Origin: Mesorhizobium sp. L-8-3
GTDB taxonomy: Bacteria; Pseudomonadota; Alphaproteobacteria; Rhizobiales; Rhizobiaceae
Length of the DNA stretch: 64,000 nucleotides
Reading direction: 5' to 3'
Assembly (NCBI RefSeq): GCF_016756615.1
Contig: NZ_AP023262.1
Location: 2,106,501 to 2,170,500 of the forward strand
The notes under the pieces are model-generated. The model did not search any database. It saw only the letters and a program-made list of their open reading frames with translations, and was not told the origin of the DNA. A program made the translations under genes and the position numbers. Shown here in pieces: positions 29,916-40,012 of the stretch; positions within the stretch are counted from its first letter, which is position 1; each line of letters opens with the position of its first letter.

Positions 29916-29980
29916 CAGCGGCAGTCGGCCGGCGCCGATACAGGCAACTGTGTCGGCAAAGGCGGCGGAAAGGACCGCAA

Positions 29981-30009
29981 TTGCCGGGACGGCAAAAGAT
30001 TGTTATCTA
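29981..30009 (+). promoter_or_regulatory. Candidate promoter upstream of leuC
   Basis: TTGCCG (29981-29986), a 17-base spacer and TATCTA (30004-30009). Initiation would fall at about 30016, right at the ATG of the 38-codon open reading frame, leaving a leader of about 185 bases before leuC. Confidence 0.45.
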
Positions 30010-30017
30010 GCCGGGCG

Positions 30018-30134
30018 ATGGAAGAGCTTTTTGGAGATCCGGCCTACAAAGGCTTCGTGCTGCAGGACCGCAAGCGCCTGCCGTCGCGATTCTTTGCCCG
30101 GATTTCCGGCGCGCTGACCAGCCGCCTCGACTGA
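30018..30134 (+). CDS. Possible 38-residue small protein upstream of leuC
   Basis: The reading frame runs ATG GAA GAG CTT to TGA and encodes a basic peptide beginning [19 protein letters not shown] and ending [10 protein letters not shown]. The composition looks protein-like and codons end in G/C as in neighbouring genes. No ribosome site is present, and the candidate promoter places the transcript start almost at the ATG, so it might be translated leaderless. Too short for certainty; it could instead be part of an untranslated leader. It has no run of leucine codons, so it does not look like a classical attenuator peptide. Confidence 0.4.
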   Translation: MEELFGDPAYKGFVLQDRKRLPSRFFARISGALTSRLD

Positions 30135-30199
30135 CGCCGACGGGCTTCCGGCCGCGGGCCGGACTTTTCCAAACTTTCGATATCGACGGATCAAAAACC

Positions 30200-31609
30200 A
30201 TGAGCGCACCGCGCACCCTCTACGACAAGATCTTCGACGACCATGTGGTCGACCGCCAGGCCGACGGCACCTGCCTTCTTTATATCGATCGCCATCTCGT
30301 GCACGAGGTGACGAGCCCCCAGGCCTTCGAAGGCCTGCGCATGGCCGGCCGCAAAGTGCGGCATCCGGAAAAGACGCTGGCCGTCGTCGACCACAATGTG
30401 CCGACCTCGCCGGACCGCAAGAACGGCATCAAGAACGAGGAAAGCCGCATCCAGGTCGAGGCGCTCGCCAGGAACGCCGCCGACTTCGGCGTCGAGTACT
30501 ATTCGGAAAACGACAAGCGCCAGGGCATCGTCCACATCATCGGTCCCGAGCAGGGCTTCACCCTGCCCGGGATGACCATCGTCTGCGGCGACAGCCACAC
30601 TTCCACCCATGGCGCCTTCGGCGCCCTGGCTCACGGCATCGGCACCTCCGAAGTGGAGCACGTGCTCGCCACCCAGACGCTGATCCAGCGCAAGGCCAAG
30701 AACATGCTGGTGCGTGTCGACGGCAAGCTGCCGGAAGGCGTCACCGCCAAGGATATCGTGCTCGCCATCATCGGCGAGATCGGCACGGCCGGCGGCACCG
30801 GCTACGTCATCGAATATGCCGGTGAGGCGATCCGCGACCTGTCGATGGAAGGCCGCATGACCATCTGCAACATGTCGATCGAGGGCGGGGCCCGCGCCGG
30901 CCTGATCGCGCCCGACGAGACGACCTACGCCTATATCAAGGGCCGGCCGAAGGCGCCGACGGGCGAGGCCTGGGACATGGCGCTGGACTACTGGAAAACG
31001 CTGCATTCCGACGAGGGCGCGCATTTCGACAAGGTCGTGGTGCTCGACGCCGCCAAGCTGCCGCCGATCGTCACCTGGGGCTCCTCGCCCGAGGACGTTG
31101 CGTCCGTGCTCGGCACCGTGCCCGATCCGGAGGCGATCGAGGACGAGAACAAGCGCAACTCCAAGAAACGCGCTCTCGACTATATGGGGCTCACCCCGGG
31201 GACCAGGATCACCGACATCGAGATCGACCGCGTCTTCATCGGCTCGTGCACCAACGGACGCATCGAGGATCTGCGCGCCGTGGCCAAGGTGGTCGAGGGC
31301 AAGACCGTCAATGCGCGCGTCAATGCGATGATCGTGCCCGGCTCGGGCCTGGTCAAGGAACAGGCGGAGGCCGAGGGGCTCGACAAGATCTTCGTCGCCG
31401 CCGGCTTCGACTGGCGCGAACCGGGCTGTTCCATGTGCCTGGCCATGAACGACGACCGGCTGAAGCCGCACGAGCGCTGCGCCTCGACCTCCAACCGCAA
31501 TTTCGAGGGCCGCCAGGGCTTCAAGGGCCGCACCCATCTGGTGTCGCCGGCCATGGCCGCCGCCGCTGCGATCGCCGGCCATTTCGTCGACATCCGCGAC
31601 TGGCATTAA
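30200..31609 (+). CDS. leuC: 3-isopropylmalate dehydratase large subunit
   Basis: Aconitase-family [4Fe-4S] isomerase of leucine synthesis. 469 residues. It opens [21 protein letters not shown]; substrate/cluster motifs are [31 protein letters not shown], cluster cysteine in [14 protein letters not shown] and the two cysteines in [13 protein letters not shown]. The small subunit leuD is not in the window, as is common in rhizobia, where the two are unlinked. The ribosome site is weak (ACGGATC). Confidence 0.97.
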   Translation: MSAPRTLYDKIFDDHVVDRQADGTCLLYIDRHLVHEVTSPQAFEGLRMAGRKVRHPEKTLAVVDHNVPTSPDRKNGIKNEESRIQVEALARNAADFGVEYYSENDKRQGIVHIIGPEQGFTLPGMTIVCGDSHTSTHGAFGALAHGIGTSEVEHVLATQTLIQRKAKNMLVRVDGKLPEGVTAKDIVLAIIGEIGTAGGTGYVIEYAGEAIRDLSMEGRMTICNMSIEGGARAGLIAPDETTYAYIKGRPKAPTGEAWDMALDYWKTLHSDEGAHFDKVVVLDAAKLPPIVTWGSSPEDVASVLGTVPDPEAIEDENKRNSKKRALDYMGLTPGTRITDIEIDRVFIGSCTNGRIEDLRAVAKVVEGKTVNARVNAMIVPGSGLVKEQAEAEGLDKIFVAAGFDWREPGCSMCLAMNDDRLKPHERCASTSNRNFEGRQGFKGRTHLVSPAMAAAAAIAGHFVDIRDWH

Positions 31610-31620
31610 AGCAGGGCGCC

Positions 31621-31679
31621 GCGCGTCCATTCGGACGCGCAAGCGCGACGCGACGATGAGGGGGCTCCGGCCCCCCTTT
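31621..31679 (+). terminator. Double-hairpin terminator after leuC
   Basis: First hairpin GCGCGTCC / GGACGCGC (31621-31640, perfect 8 bp). The second is GGGGGC-TCCG-GCCCCC (31660-31675), followed by CTTTC. The leuC stop is 12 bases upstream of the first arm. Confidence 0.8.
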
Positions 31680-31764
31680 CCCACGCAGGCTCCGGTATTT
31701 CACAGGTTAACACCTTGTTTCCCCTTGCCGCCTATGGTCGTCCCAAGCGGAAAGGCGGCGGACT

Positions 31765-32952
31765 TTGGGCAAGGGGATTTTCATTGCGCTGCTGAACCCG
31801 GCGATCTCGGCGATCTTCGCGGGCGGCTTTTTCCTGTTGTGGCGGCATCAGCGCGATCGCCGCTATATCCGCGTGCTTGCTTTCTCCTACCTCGCAGGCG
31901 TTACCGGCTTCCTGATACGAGGCGTCACCCCGCCGATCGGCGGCGAGACGGCAAAGCTGATATCGAACGCGTTTTTCCTCGTGGCGGGCCACATGCTGGC
32001 TGTCGGCGTCGTCGGTCGCTTCGGCAGGCGGCCGCCGCACCTCGCTCTCGGCCTCGTCGGTGCGGCCGGCCTTTCCGGGCTGAGCTGGTTCCTGTTCGTC
32101 GAACCGAACATGACCTGGCGCATCTTCTCGATCAATTTTGCGCTGGCGGCGATGTCGCTCATCGTCGTGGCCGAGATCCGTTCGGCGCCGCGCAAGATTT
32201 TCGTCGACCAGGTACTCATGGCGGCGTTGCTCATCTACGGGCTGAGCTTCCTGGTGCGACCGCTATGGATCATCGCGGTGGCGGGCGCGCCCGGCACCGA
32301 GGGTGACGTCTTCATGTCGGCCTACTGGATCTCCACCAGCGTCACACACGCCTTCTTCTCGGTGCTTATCGCCATCTGCCTGATCACCGGGATTGCCCTC
32401 GACGTCATCGGCAAGCTGCAATCGGATGCGTTGAACGATCCCCTGTCCGGCCTGCTCAACCGCCGGGGCTTCGAGGAACGCGGTCGTGAGGTGCTGGGGC
32501 GCGACCCGGCCGGCGCCATGCCGGTGACGCTCGTCCTCGCAGACCTCGACCGTTTCAAGGACATCAACGACAGTTGGGGCCATGCCTGTGGCGATCGTGT
32601 CATCGCAGCCTTTGCCGGAATTCTGCGTGACGCGGCCGGTGGGGAAGGAATCGCGGGCCGTATCGGCGGCGAGGAATTCGCCATCATCCTTCCGGGCAAC
32701 GGGCTGGCGTCCGCGCGGCTCTTCGCCGAGGGAGTGAGAACATCGCTTGGCGTCATTGCCATTCCCGGCATGCCGGCCGGAACGCCGATCACGGCGAGCT
32801 TCGGCGTGGTCGAGCGCGCGCAGGGCGATTCGCTATCGACGCTCTTGATTCGCGCCGACATCGCCCTCTATGAGGCAAAACATGGCGGGCGGGACAGAGT
32901 CGTGGCCATGCCCGACAGGATGGGGGAACGTCGTCTGCGCCGCATGGAATAA
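31765..32952 (+). CDS. Membrane diguanylate cyclase (GGDEF), first of a tandem pair
   Basis: A 395-residue protein that would make cyclic di-GMP. The N-terminal 200 residues contain about six transmembrane helices, then a GGDEF domain: NDPLSGLLNRRGFEERG, LVLADLDRFKDINDSWGHACGD, and the active loop GRIGGEEFAIILPG, with ASFGVVERAQGDS and ADIALYEAKHGGRDRV at the end. The position where the allosteric I-site RxxD should lie reads GGEG, so product inhibition is probably lost. The start is TTG 31765, with AAAGGCGG upstream. A paralogue follows after 90 bases. Confidence 0.92.
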   Translation: MGKGIFIALLNPAISAIFAGGFFLLWRHQRDRRYIRVLAFSYLAGVTGFLIRGVTPPIGGETAKLISNAFFLVAGHMLAVGVVGRFGRRPPHLALGLVGAAGLSGLSWFLFVEPNMTWRIFSINFALAAMSLIVVAEIRSAPRKIFVDQVLMAALLIYGLSFLVRPLWIIAVAGAPGTEGDVFMSAYWISTSVTHAFFSVLIAICLITGIALDVIGKLQSDALNDPLSGLLNRRGFEERGREVLGRDPAGAMPVTLVLADLDRFKDINDSWGHACGDRVIAAFAGILRDAAGGEGIAGRIGGEEFAIILPGNGLASARLFAEGVRTSLGVIAIPGMPAGTPITASFGVVERAQGDSLSTLLIRADIALYEAKHGGRDRVVAMPDRMGERRLRRME

Positions 32953-33042
32953 CCGGCCGAGGCGGACCGATCCGCTTGCCGGTCGCGGCGTTAACGCGAT
33001 CTTCGCCGAAGTGTGCTACTTGCGTCGGGACAGCAGGGTTTC

Positions 33043-34236
<1,194 letters not shown>

Positions 34237-34255
34237 TACCTGCCTGGACGTCGAT

Positions 34256-34275
34256 GCATCCAGTGGCATGGATGC
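34256..34275 (+). terminator. Hairpin after the second GGDEF gene
   Basis: GCATCCA (34256-34262) and TGGATGC (34269-34275) are perfect arms with a six-base loop, 19 bases after the stop codon. No T-run. Confidence 0.45.
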
Positions 34276-34396
34276 TATGCGTTCGCCCGGCCCCGGTCGC
34301 CCGGCGTGGCCCATCCGGGCCGCTCGGCGTTCGCGCCAAAAAGCGTCGGCAACGCGGTCGCGCGCTCCAACGGTCGAACGGCCGGCCGTGGTATGA

Positions 34397-34738
34397 CTAT
34401 CGGCAGAATTCGCGCGACGGTTCCGGAACGACGTGCTCCGGCAGGCCGTACATATAGCTGCGACCTTTGAGCAGTACCGCCGGGCAGTTCCAGACGAACC
34501 AGGCGGCACCCGCTTCGGGAGCCTCGACCAATGCCCTTGTGTTGGCGGCAAGGCGCTTCGCCATGTGGCCTTCGCCGACGACGATTCGCTTGTAGCCCGA
34601 CGCGCTGTAGACCACGAGATTGCCGAAGGAGTCGGCATGGACCTGGTCGCGGTAGCGGCCGTCGGCGAGCGATTGGCCGGCGACGACGACCCCCCCGACG
34701 AGCGCCAGAAGCGAAAGACCCCTCAGTTTCGGACGCAT
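34397..34738 (-). CDS. Exported hypothetical protein, 113 residues
   Basis: Starts MRPKLRGLSLLALVGGVVVA with a good GGGGAGAA ribosome site and has a signal peptide probably cleaved after SLA (or AGQSLA). The mature part of about 90 residues contains GRYRDQVHADSFGNLVVYSA, GYKRIVVGEGHMAKRL and two cysteines (FVWNCPAVL, REFCR) that may form a disulphide. No domain is recognised. It converges on the second GGDEF gene and is divergent from the acetyltransferase gene. Confidence 0.72.
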   Translation of the reverse strand: MRPKLRGLSLLALVGGVVVAGQSLADGRYRDQVHADSFGNLVVYSASGYKRIVVGEGHMAKRLAANTRALVEAPEAGAAWFVWNCPAVLLKGRSYMYGLPEHVVPEPSREFCR

Positions 34739-34876
34739 GGCGCGTTTCTCCCCGGCAAATCCGCAATACGGCTTCCCGATCGCGCAGGTTAACCTTTTCT
34801 TAACATTTGTCACGGGGTACGGCTTTCATTGCACGCCGCGATTGACAGGCGAGGCGGTCAATGGCCAAGAAGAGGC

Positions 34877-35338
34877 ATGAGCGTGAACCACACGATCGAC
34901 ATCGGCCTGCTGCGGCTCAAGGACGCGCTCGAATTCGCGCCGCTTCTGGCCGCCTACGCCCAGGCCCTCAAACGCGGCGCCCCGCGCCGCCCCGACAAGT
35001 TTTACGCCGAATCGCTGCTGCAGGATCGGACGGCGGAAGTGCTGGGCGCGAGGGTCGACGGCGAGCTGGTCGGTTTCGCCATCTTCACCGACATGCCCGA
35101 GCCGGTGTCGGGCCTGCGCTGCTGCGCCTGCGATCACATCTATGTGCATCACGAGCATCGGGCCAAGGGCATCGCCAAGGCGCTGATCGACGTGCTCGCC
35201 GACCAGGCCGAGGATCGCGGCTGGACCAGGCTGATGCTCAACGCGCCCCGCCAGCCCGAGGACGGGCGAAAGCTCTACGAGCAGATCGCCGCGCCGGCCG
35301 ACTGGTCGAGCTTCGTCATCCGCTTCGACGAACGCTAG
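34877..35338 (+). CDS. GNAT-family N-acetyltransferase
   Basis: A 153-residue acetyl-CoA-dependent acetyltransferase. Motif A is DHIYVHHEHRAKGIAKALID (the Q/RxxGxA pyrophosphate loop), preceded by GELVGFAIFTDMPEP and followed by ARQ-like GWTRLMLNAPRQPEDG and KLYEQIAAPADW. ATG 34877 with AAGAAGAGG upstream. The stop codon TAG at 35336-35338 is formed from the TA target duplication plus the first base of the IS630 element. The reading frame is unchanged because the target was CTAG. Confidence 0.9.
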   Translation: MSVNHTIDIGLLRLKDALEFAPLLAAYAQALKRGAPRRPDKFYAESLLQDRTAEVLGARVDGELVGFAIFTDMPEPVSGLRCCACDHIYVHHEHRAKGIAKALIDVLADQAEDRGWTRLMLNAPRQPEDGRKLYEQIAAPADWSSFVIRFDER

Positions 35339-35353
35339 TGTTTAGGCGCTAAC
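35338..35353 (+). repeat. Left terminal inverted repeat of the IS630 element
   Basis: GTGTTTAGGCGCTAAC, next to the TA at 35336-35337. Pairs with the right end at 36489-36504. Confidence 0.85.
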
Positions 35354-35394
35354 AAATGATTCCCTTCGGGCCGCAAATCAGTCAGTGTGCGGCC

Positions 35395-36507
35395 ATGAGG
35401 AACGACATCTGCATTTACGTGAGCCCGGCGGACCGGGCTCGGCTCGAGCGGCTTGTGGCGAATCGCAACACGTCGCGCAAGGCGGCCTGGCGGGCCGAGA
35501 TCGTGCTGGCGACGGCGGACGGGCTCGGCACGATGGCGATCATGCGGCGCACGGGGAAGTCGAAGCCCGCCGTGTGGCGCTGGCAAGAGCGTTACATCGA
35601 GGCCGGCGTCGACGGGCTGTTGCGCGACAAGACGCGGCCGGCGCGCAAGAAGCCGCTCTCGGCGGAGGTGAAGCTCGCCGTGCTGACCAAGACGGCGCAG
35701 GAGCGGCCGCCGGGCGGCGGCACGCACTGGAGCGCGCGGACGATGGCCAGGACGGTCGGCATCAGCCACAGGAGCGTGCAGCGCATCTGGGCGGAGGCGG
35801 GCTTGAAGCCGCACCTGGTGACCACGTTCAAGCTGTCGAATGATCCGAAGTTCGCCGAAAAGGTGACCGACGTCGTCGGCCTCTATCTCAACCCGCCGGA
35901 CAAGGCGCTGGTGTTCTGCGTGGACGAGAAGAGCCAGATCCAGGCGCTCGACCGCACCCAGCCCGGCCTGCCGATGAAGAAAGGCCGCGCCGGCACGATG
36001 ACCCACGACTACAAGCGCCACGGCACGACCACGCTGTTCGCCGCGCTCGACGTGAAGACTGGCGCGGTGATCGGAGAATGCCAGCCCAAGCATCGGGCCA
36101 AGGAGTTCATCCGTTTCCTGAGAACCATCGACCGCAACACACCCAAGTCCTTGGACGTGCACCTGATCGTCGACAACTACTCCACCCACAAGACCCAGGC
36201 GGTGAAGGACTGGCTCGCCAAGCATCCGCGCTTCAAGCTGCACTTCATCCCCACGTCGTCGTCCTGGCTCAACCAGGTGGAGCGCTTCTTCGCCGAGATC
36301 ACGAGGAAGCGCATCCGGCGCGGCGTCTTCACGAGCGTCGCCCAGCTCGAGACCGCTATCTGCGACTATCTCGACGCGCACAACGCCGACCCGAAGCCCT
36401 TCGTGTGGACCAAGAGCGCCGATGTCATCCTCGCCAAAGTCCACCGCGCCCGCGCTGCTCTTGACGCCGCCAAGAGCAGGAACCAAGCGTTAGAGTCGGA
36501 ACACTAG
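35395..36507 (+). CDS. IS630-family transposase
   Basis: A 370-residue DDE transposase. The N-terminus holds a helix-turn-helix (TADGLGTMAIMRRTGKSKPA and VWRWQERYIEAGVDGLLRD). A second DNA-binding part is WSARTMARTVGISHRSVQRI. Catalytic residues: first Asp in VFCVDEKSQIQALDRTQPGL, second Asp in LIVDNYSTHKT, Glu in WLNQVERFFAEITRKRI. All are present, so it looks active. ATG 35395 (MRNDICIYVSPADRARLE) is chosen over 35356. The stop codon TAG (36505-36507) is made from the duplicated target TA plus flanking G, so its existence depends on the insertion site. Confidence 0.95.
   Translation: MRNDICIYVSPADRARLERLVANRNTSRKAAWRAEIVLATADGLGTMAIMRRTGKSKPAVWRWQERYIEAGVDGLLRDKTRPARKKPLSAEVKLAVLTKTAQERPPGGGTHWSARTMARTVGISHRSVQRIWAEAGLKPHLVTTFKLSNDPKFAEKVTDVVGLYLNPPDKALVFCVDEKSQIQALDRTQPGLPMKKGRAGTMTHDYKRHGTTTLFAALDVKTGAVIGECQPKHRAKEFIRFLRTIDRNTPKSLDVHLIVDNYSTHKTQAVKDWLAKHPRFKLHFIPTSSSWLNQVERFFAEITRKRIRRGVFTSVAQLETAICDYLDAHNADPKPFVWTKSADVILAKVHRARAALDAAKSRNQALESEH
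36489..36504 (-). repeat. Right terminal inverted repeat of the IS630 element
   Basis: Reverse strand reads GTGTTCCGACTCTAAC. The repeat is part of the transposase coding region: the last codons of the transposase lie in it and its stop codon begins in the adjacent TA. Confidence 0.85.
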
Positions 36508-36510
36508 GCT

Positions 36511-36602
36511 CCCGGAAAAGTGTCCCACGGCTTTCCGACAAGAAACCTGCGGCAAGACGAGAGGCCAGGCAGGTGAAGCGTCGACGGAGCCGCGCAAACC
36601 CG
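36511..36602. repeat. Dispersed intergenic repeat, inverted copy beside the IS element
   Basis: Reverse complement matches the copy at 16594-16691 over about 90 bases: gcttcacctgcctggcc, cttgccgcaggttt, ccgtgggacactttt are shared. Before the IS inserted, this repeat began a few bases after the acetyltransferase stop codon, in the same orientation relative to the gene as the xerC copy. Confidence 0.8.
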
Positions 36603-36676
36603 CTTGGAGCGCAAAGTCGGGCCCGAGAGCCTCGTCGGGTCGGGCCGATCTCTTCACCTGTGGGGGTAGCCGAACC

Positions 36677-37042
36677 ATGACTTCAAGCCGTCGCCCGGCC
36701 CTTCGCTGTCTCGTCCGGACATTGCCGGCGTTCCTGATTGCGGCCTCGGTTTCGGCCTGTGTCGCGCAACAGACGCAGGCCACCGCGACACAGCCCGTCG
36801 CCGGCGAAGTGTCGCAACCGCGCGTGGCGACCTACGAATGCGGCAGCGACGGCGTGATCACGGTGGAGAATCGCGGCGATTCGGTGCATGTCGTCGGCAC
36901 GGACGGCGAGGCCATCGATCTGCCCGCGGCGCCGGCCGCCCAGCGCAGCCGGTACGGCGCCGGCGCCGACGCGATCGTCATCGAGGGACGGGAGGCTCTG
37001 TTCATGCATGGCCGGCATCCGCCGCTTACCTGTACGCGCTGA
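36677..37042 (+). CDS. Small lipoprotein with MliC-like domain
   Basis: A 121-residue protein. A twin-basic N-terminus and hydrophobic stretch (LPAFLIAASVSAC) end in a lipobox, with lipidation at the cysteine near residue 28. The mature domain YECGSDGVITVENRGDSVHV, AIDLPAAPAAQRSRYGAGAD, EALFMHGRHPPLTC has the YxC...RYG...C layout of MliC/PliC lysozyme inhibitors (about 70 residues with one disulphide). This points to an outer-membrane lysozyme inhibitor; similarity is judged by eye and moderate. Confidence 0.65.
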   Translation: MTSSRRPALRCLVRTLPAFLIAASVSACVAQQTQATATQPVAGEVSQPRVATYECGSDGVITVENRGDSVHVVGTDGEAIDLPAAPAAQRSRYGAGADAIVIEGREALFMHGRHPPLTCTR

Positions 37043-37170
37043 CCGTCCTCGGCGCTGCCTTTGCGCCGCCGCCCAAAATGCTTCAGGCTTCAATCGGTTG
37101 AAGGCAAGGGCTGCGGCGCCAATCATATCGATTGAAACTAAATCAATGGGCTGAAACGGTTTTTCGGGCT

Positions 37171-37199
37171 TTGACGCGCTGCAAAAAGCGCATTAGAAA
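37171..37199 (+). promoter_or_regulatory. Candidate promoter of the sdh operon
   Basis: TTGACG (37171-37176), 17-base spacer, TAGAAA (37194-37199), about 75 bases before sdhC. The spacer contains a GCGC-TGCAAAAA-GCGC inverted repeat, which could be an operator. Confidence 0.6.
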
Positions 37200-37276
37200 G
37201 CCGCTGTCCGACGTCGCGTTTCGGGGCGGCCATGCCGCTTTTCCGGCATGGGCGCGGACTCGATCCTGGGGGAGCC

Positions 37277-37684
37277 ATGAGCCAATCACCAGCCACCCGC
37301 CAGCGGCCCTTGTCGCCGCATCTCACGGTCTATCGCTGGCCGATCACCATGACGATGTCGATCCTGCACCGGGTCACCGGCGGGGCGCTCTATTTCGGCA
37401 CGCTGCTGGTCGCGTGGTGGCTGATCGCCGCGGCAACGTCGGAACAGTATTTCGATTTCGTGAGCTGGGTCTACGGCAGCTGGATCGGCCGGCTCGTGCT
37501 GTTCGGCTACAGCTGGGCGCTGATGCATCATATGCTCGGCGGCCTGCGTCACCTCGTCTGGGACACCGGCGCCGGCCTCGAGAAGCACACCGCCTCGAAG
37601 ATCGCCTGGGCCACACTCGGCGGCTCGGCAGTGCTCACCATCCTCATCTGGATCGCCGGCTACGCCGCGCGGGGAGGGCTCTGA
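37277..37684 (+). CDS. sdhC: Succinate dehydrogenase cytochrome b556 subunit
   Basis: Membrane anchor and haem/quinone-binding subunit of complex II. 135 residues with three helices; begins [20 protein letters not shown] (the RPLSPHLxIY signature) and contains [14 protein letters not shown] and the haem-ligand region [19 protein letters not shown] 37277 follows GGGGGAGCC. Only 2 bases separate it from sdhD. Confidence 0.96.
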   Translation: MSQSPATRQRPLSPHLTVYRWPITMTMSILHRVTGGALYFGTLLVAWWLIAAATSEQYFDFVSWVYGSWIGRLVLFGYSWALMHHMLGGLRHLVWDTGAGLEKHTASKIAWATLGGSAVLTILIWIAGYAARGGL

Positions 37685-37686
37685 CC

Positions 37687-38070
37687 ATGGCCGATATGCG
37701 CACTCCTCTCGGCAAGGTCCGCGGCCTCGGTTCGGCGCGCGAAGGCACCGGGCATTTCTGGCGGCAGCGGCTGACCGCGATCGCCAACATTCCTTTGATC
37801 CTGTTCTTCGTCGGCCTGCTGATCTCGCTCAACGGCGCCAGCTATGAGGAGACGCGGGCGGCGCTCGCCAGCCCCTTCGTGGCGCTGCCGCTCATCCTGG
37901 TGCTGCTCTCCGGCCTTTACCATATGCGGCTCGGCATGCAGGTCATCATCGAGGACTATGTGCATGGCGAGGGCGGCAAGCTCGCCCTGATCGTGCTCAA
38001 CACCTTCTTCACGGTGGCGGTCGGCGCTGTTGCCGTCTTCTCGCTGCTCAAGCTGGCATTCGGAGGCTGA
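37687..38070 (+). CDS. sdhD: Succinate dehydrogenase membrane anchor subunit
   Basis: Second membrane subunit, 127 residues. Begins [20 protein letters not shown] (family motif RTPLGRVRGLGSA) and has three helices, with [18 protein letters not shown] carrying the quinone/haem-proximal residues. It lies tightly between sdhC and sdhA. A longer in-frame read starting at 37132 passes through the sdhC region in another frame and is not real. Confidence 0.95.
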   Translation: MADMRTPLGKVRGLGSAREGTGHFWRQRLTAIANIPLILFFVGLLISLNGASYEETRAALASPFVALPLILVLLSGLYHMRLGMQVIIEDYVHGEGGKLALIVLNTFFTVAVGAVAVFSLLKLAFGG

Positions 38071-38073
38071 GGC

Positions 38074-39909
38074 GTGGCCAAGGCACAGGCAAACGGGGCC
38101 GGCAAGGCCTATCAATTCGTCGACCACAAGTTCGACGTGGTCGTGGTCGGCGCCGGCGGGGCCGGCCTGCGGGCGACGCTCGGCATGGCCGAGCAGGGGT
38201 TGCGCACGGCATGCATCACCAAGGTGTTCCCGACCCGCTCGCACACGGTTGCGGCACAGGGCGGCATCGCCGCCTCTCTGCAGAATATGGGCCCTGATTC
38301 CTGGCAGTGGCACCTCTACGACACGGTCAAGGGCTCGGACTGGCTGGGCGATGTCGACGCCATGGAATATCTGGCGCGCGAGGCGCCTGCCGCCGTCTAC
38401 GAGCTCGAGCATTACGGCGTCCCCTTCTCGCGCACCGAGGAAGGCAAGATCTACCAGCGGCCGTTCGGCGGCCATATGATGAATTTCGGCGACGGACCGC
38501 CGGTGCAGCGCACCTGCGCGGCCGCCGACCGTACCGGCCACGCGATCCTGCACACGCTTTACGGCCAGTCGCTCAGGAACAACGCGCAGTTCTTCATCGA
38601 ATATTTCGCGCTCGACCTGATCATGGAGCCTGACGGCACCTGCACGGGCGTCGTCGCCTGGAACCTCGACGACGGCACCATCCACCGTTTCTCGGCCAAG
38701 ATGGTGGTGCTCGCCACCGGCGGCTATGGCCGCGCCTATTTCTCGGCGACGTCGGCGCACACCTGCACCGGCGACGGCGGCGGCATGGCGGCGCGCGCCG
38801 GCCTGCCGCTCCAGGACATGGAGTTCGTCCAGTTCCATCCGACCGGCATCTACGGCGCGGGCTGCCTGATCACGGAAGGTGCGCGCGGCGAGGGCGGCTA
38901 TCTCGTCAATTCCGAAGGTGAGCGCTTCATGGAGCGTTATGCGCCGTCGGCAAAGGACCTTGCTTCGCGCGACGTCGTCTCGCGATGCATGACGCTGGAG
39001 ATCCGCGAAGGGCGCGGCGTCGGCAAGAACAAGGACCACATCTTCCTGCATCTCGACCATCTCGATCCGGCCGTGCTGCATGAACGGCTGCCGGGCATCT
39101 CCGAATCGGCCAAGATCTTCGCTGGCGTGGATGTGACACGCGAACCGATCCCGGTGCTGCCGACGGTCCACTACAATATGGGCGGCATCCCGACCAATTA
39201 TTGGGGCGAGGTGCTGAACCCGAGCGCCGACAATCCGGACAAGGTGTCGCCCGGCCTGATGGCGGTCGGCGAAGCCGGCTGCGCTTCCGTGCACGGCGCC
39301 AACCGGCTGGGCTCCAATTCGCTGATCGATCTCGTCGTGTTCGGCCGCGCCGCGGCGATACGCGCCGGCCAGGTGGTCGACCGCGAGGCGCCGGTGCCGT
39401 CGCCCAATGCGGAATCGGTCGAGAAGATCATGGATCGCTTCGACCGGCTGCGCCACGCCAATGGCTCGACGCCCACGGCCTTTCTGCGCGAGAAGATGCA
39501 GCGCGCCATGCAGGAGGACGCCGCCGTCTTCCGCACCCAGGAATCGCTGGAGAACGGCTGCCGCCGCGTGTCGGCGCTCTGGAAAGAGTTGCCCGACATC
39601 AAGGTCTTCGACCGTTCGATGATCTGGAACTCCGATCTGGTCGAAACCTTGGAGCTGGAGAACCTGATGGCCAACGCCATCACCACGGTCCATGGCGCGG
39701 AGGCTCGCAAGGAGAGCCGTGGTGCCCATGCGCGCGAGGACTTCTCCAGCCGCGACGACGCCAACTGGCGCAAGCACACGCTCGCCCATCTCGATGAGAG
39801 CGGCAAGGTGACGCTCACCTACCGGCCGGTGCACACCGAGACGATGCTGCCGGTCGACGAAGGCGGCATCGATCCCAAGAAGATCGCGCCCAAGGCGCGG
39901 GTGTATTGA
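38074..39909 (+). CDS. sdhA: Succinate dehydrogenase flavoprotein subunit
   Basis: Oxidises succinate to fumarate on covalently bound FAD. 611 residues from GTG 38074, with GGAGG nearby in the end of sdhD. FAD loop [17 protein letters not shown]; flavinylated histidine in [38 protein letters not shown]; active-site His/Arg in [13 protein letters not shown] and [15 protein letters not shown]-terminal region of normal length. Operon order sdhCDAB. Confidence 0.98.
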   Translation: MAKAQANGAGKAYQFVDHKFDVVVVGAGGAGLRATLGMAEQGLRTACITKVFPTRSHTVAAQGGIAASLQNMGPDSWQWHLYDTVKGSDWLGDVDAMEYLAREAPAAVYELEHYGVPFSRTEEGKIYQRPFGGHMMNFGDGPPVQRTCAAADRTGHAILHTLYGQSLRNNAQFFIEYFALDLIMEPDGTCTGVVAWNLDDGTIHRFSAKMVVLATGGYGRAYFSATSAHTCTGDGGGMAARAGLPLQDMEFVQFHPTGIYGAGCLITEGARGEGGYLVNSEGERFMERYAPSAKDLASRDVVSRCMTLEIREGRGVGKNKDHIFLHLDHLDPAVLHERLPGISESAKIFAGVDVTREPIPVLPTVHYNMGGIPTNYWGEVLNPSADNPDKVSPGLMAVGEAGCASVHGANRLGSNSLIDLVVFGRAAAIRAGQVVDREAPVPSPNAESVEKIMDRFDRLRHANGSTPTAFLREKMQRAMQEDAAVFRTQESLENGCRRVSALWKELPDIKVFDRSMIWNSDLVETLELENLMANAITTVHGAEARKESRGAHAREDFSSRDDANWRKHTLAHLDESGKVTLTYRPVHTETMLPVDEGGIDPKKIAPKARVY

Positions 39910-40012
39910 CATGGTCGGGCGCGCGCCGGCCGGCTGTTCGGGCAAGCCGGTGACGGCCTGGCCCGGCGCGATGTCCAGGAAGAGCCCGTCTGGTTTCTTC
40001 AAGAGGTAGGAT

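Larger units (their letters stand above)
35338..36504 (+). mobile_element. Complete IS630-family insertion sequence
   Basis: A 1167-bp element bounded by imperfect inverted repeats (GTGTTTAGGCGCTAAC at the left; the right end reads GTGTTCCGACTCTAAC on the reverse strand, 12 of 16 matching) and flanked by TA at 35336-35337 and 36505-36506, the family's target duplication. The target was CTAG. One intact transposase fills it. No second copy is in this window. Confidence 0.9.

Noticed and set aside
37081..37140. FNR-type box before sdhC
   Set aside because: ATTGAAACTAAATCAAT looks like an inverted repeat, but the TTGA/TCAA spacing is 7 bases, not the 6 of TTGAT-N4-ATCAA.
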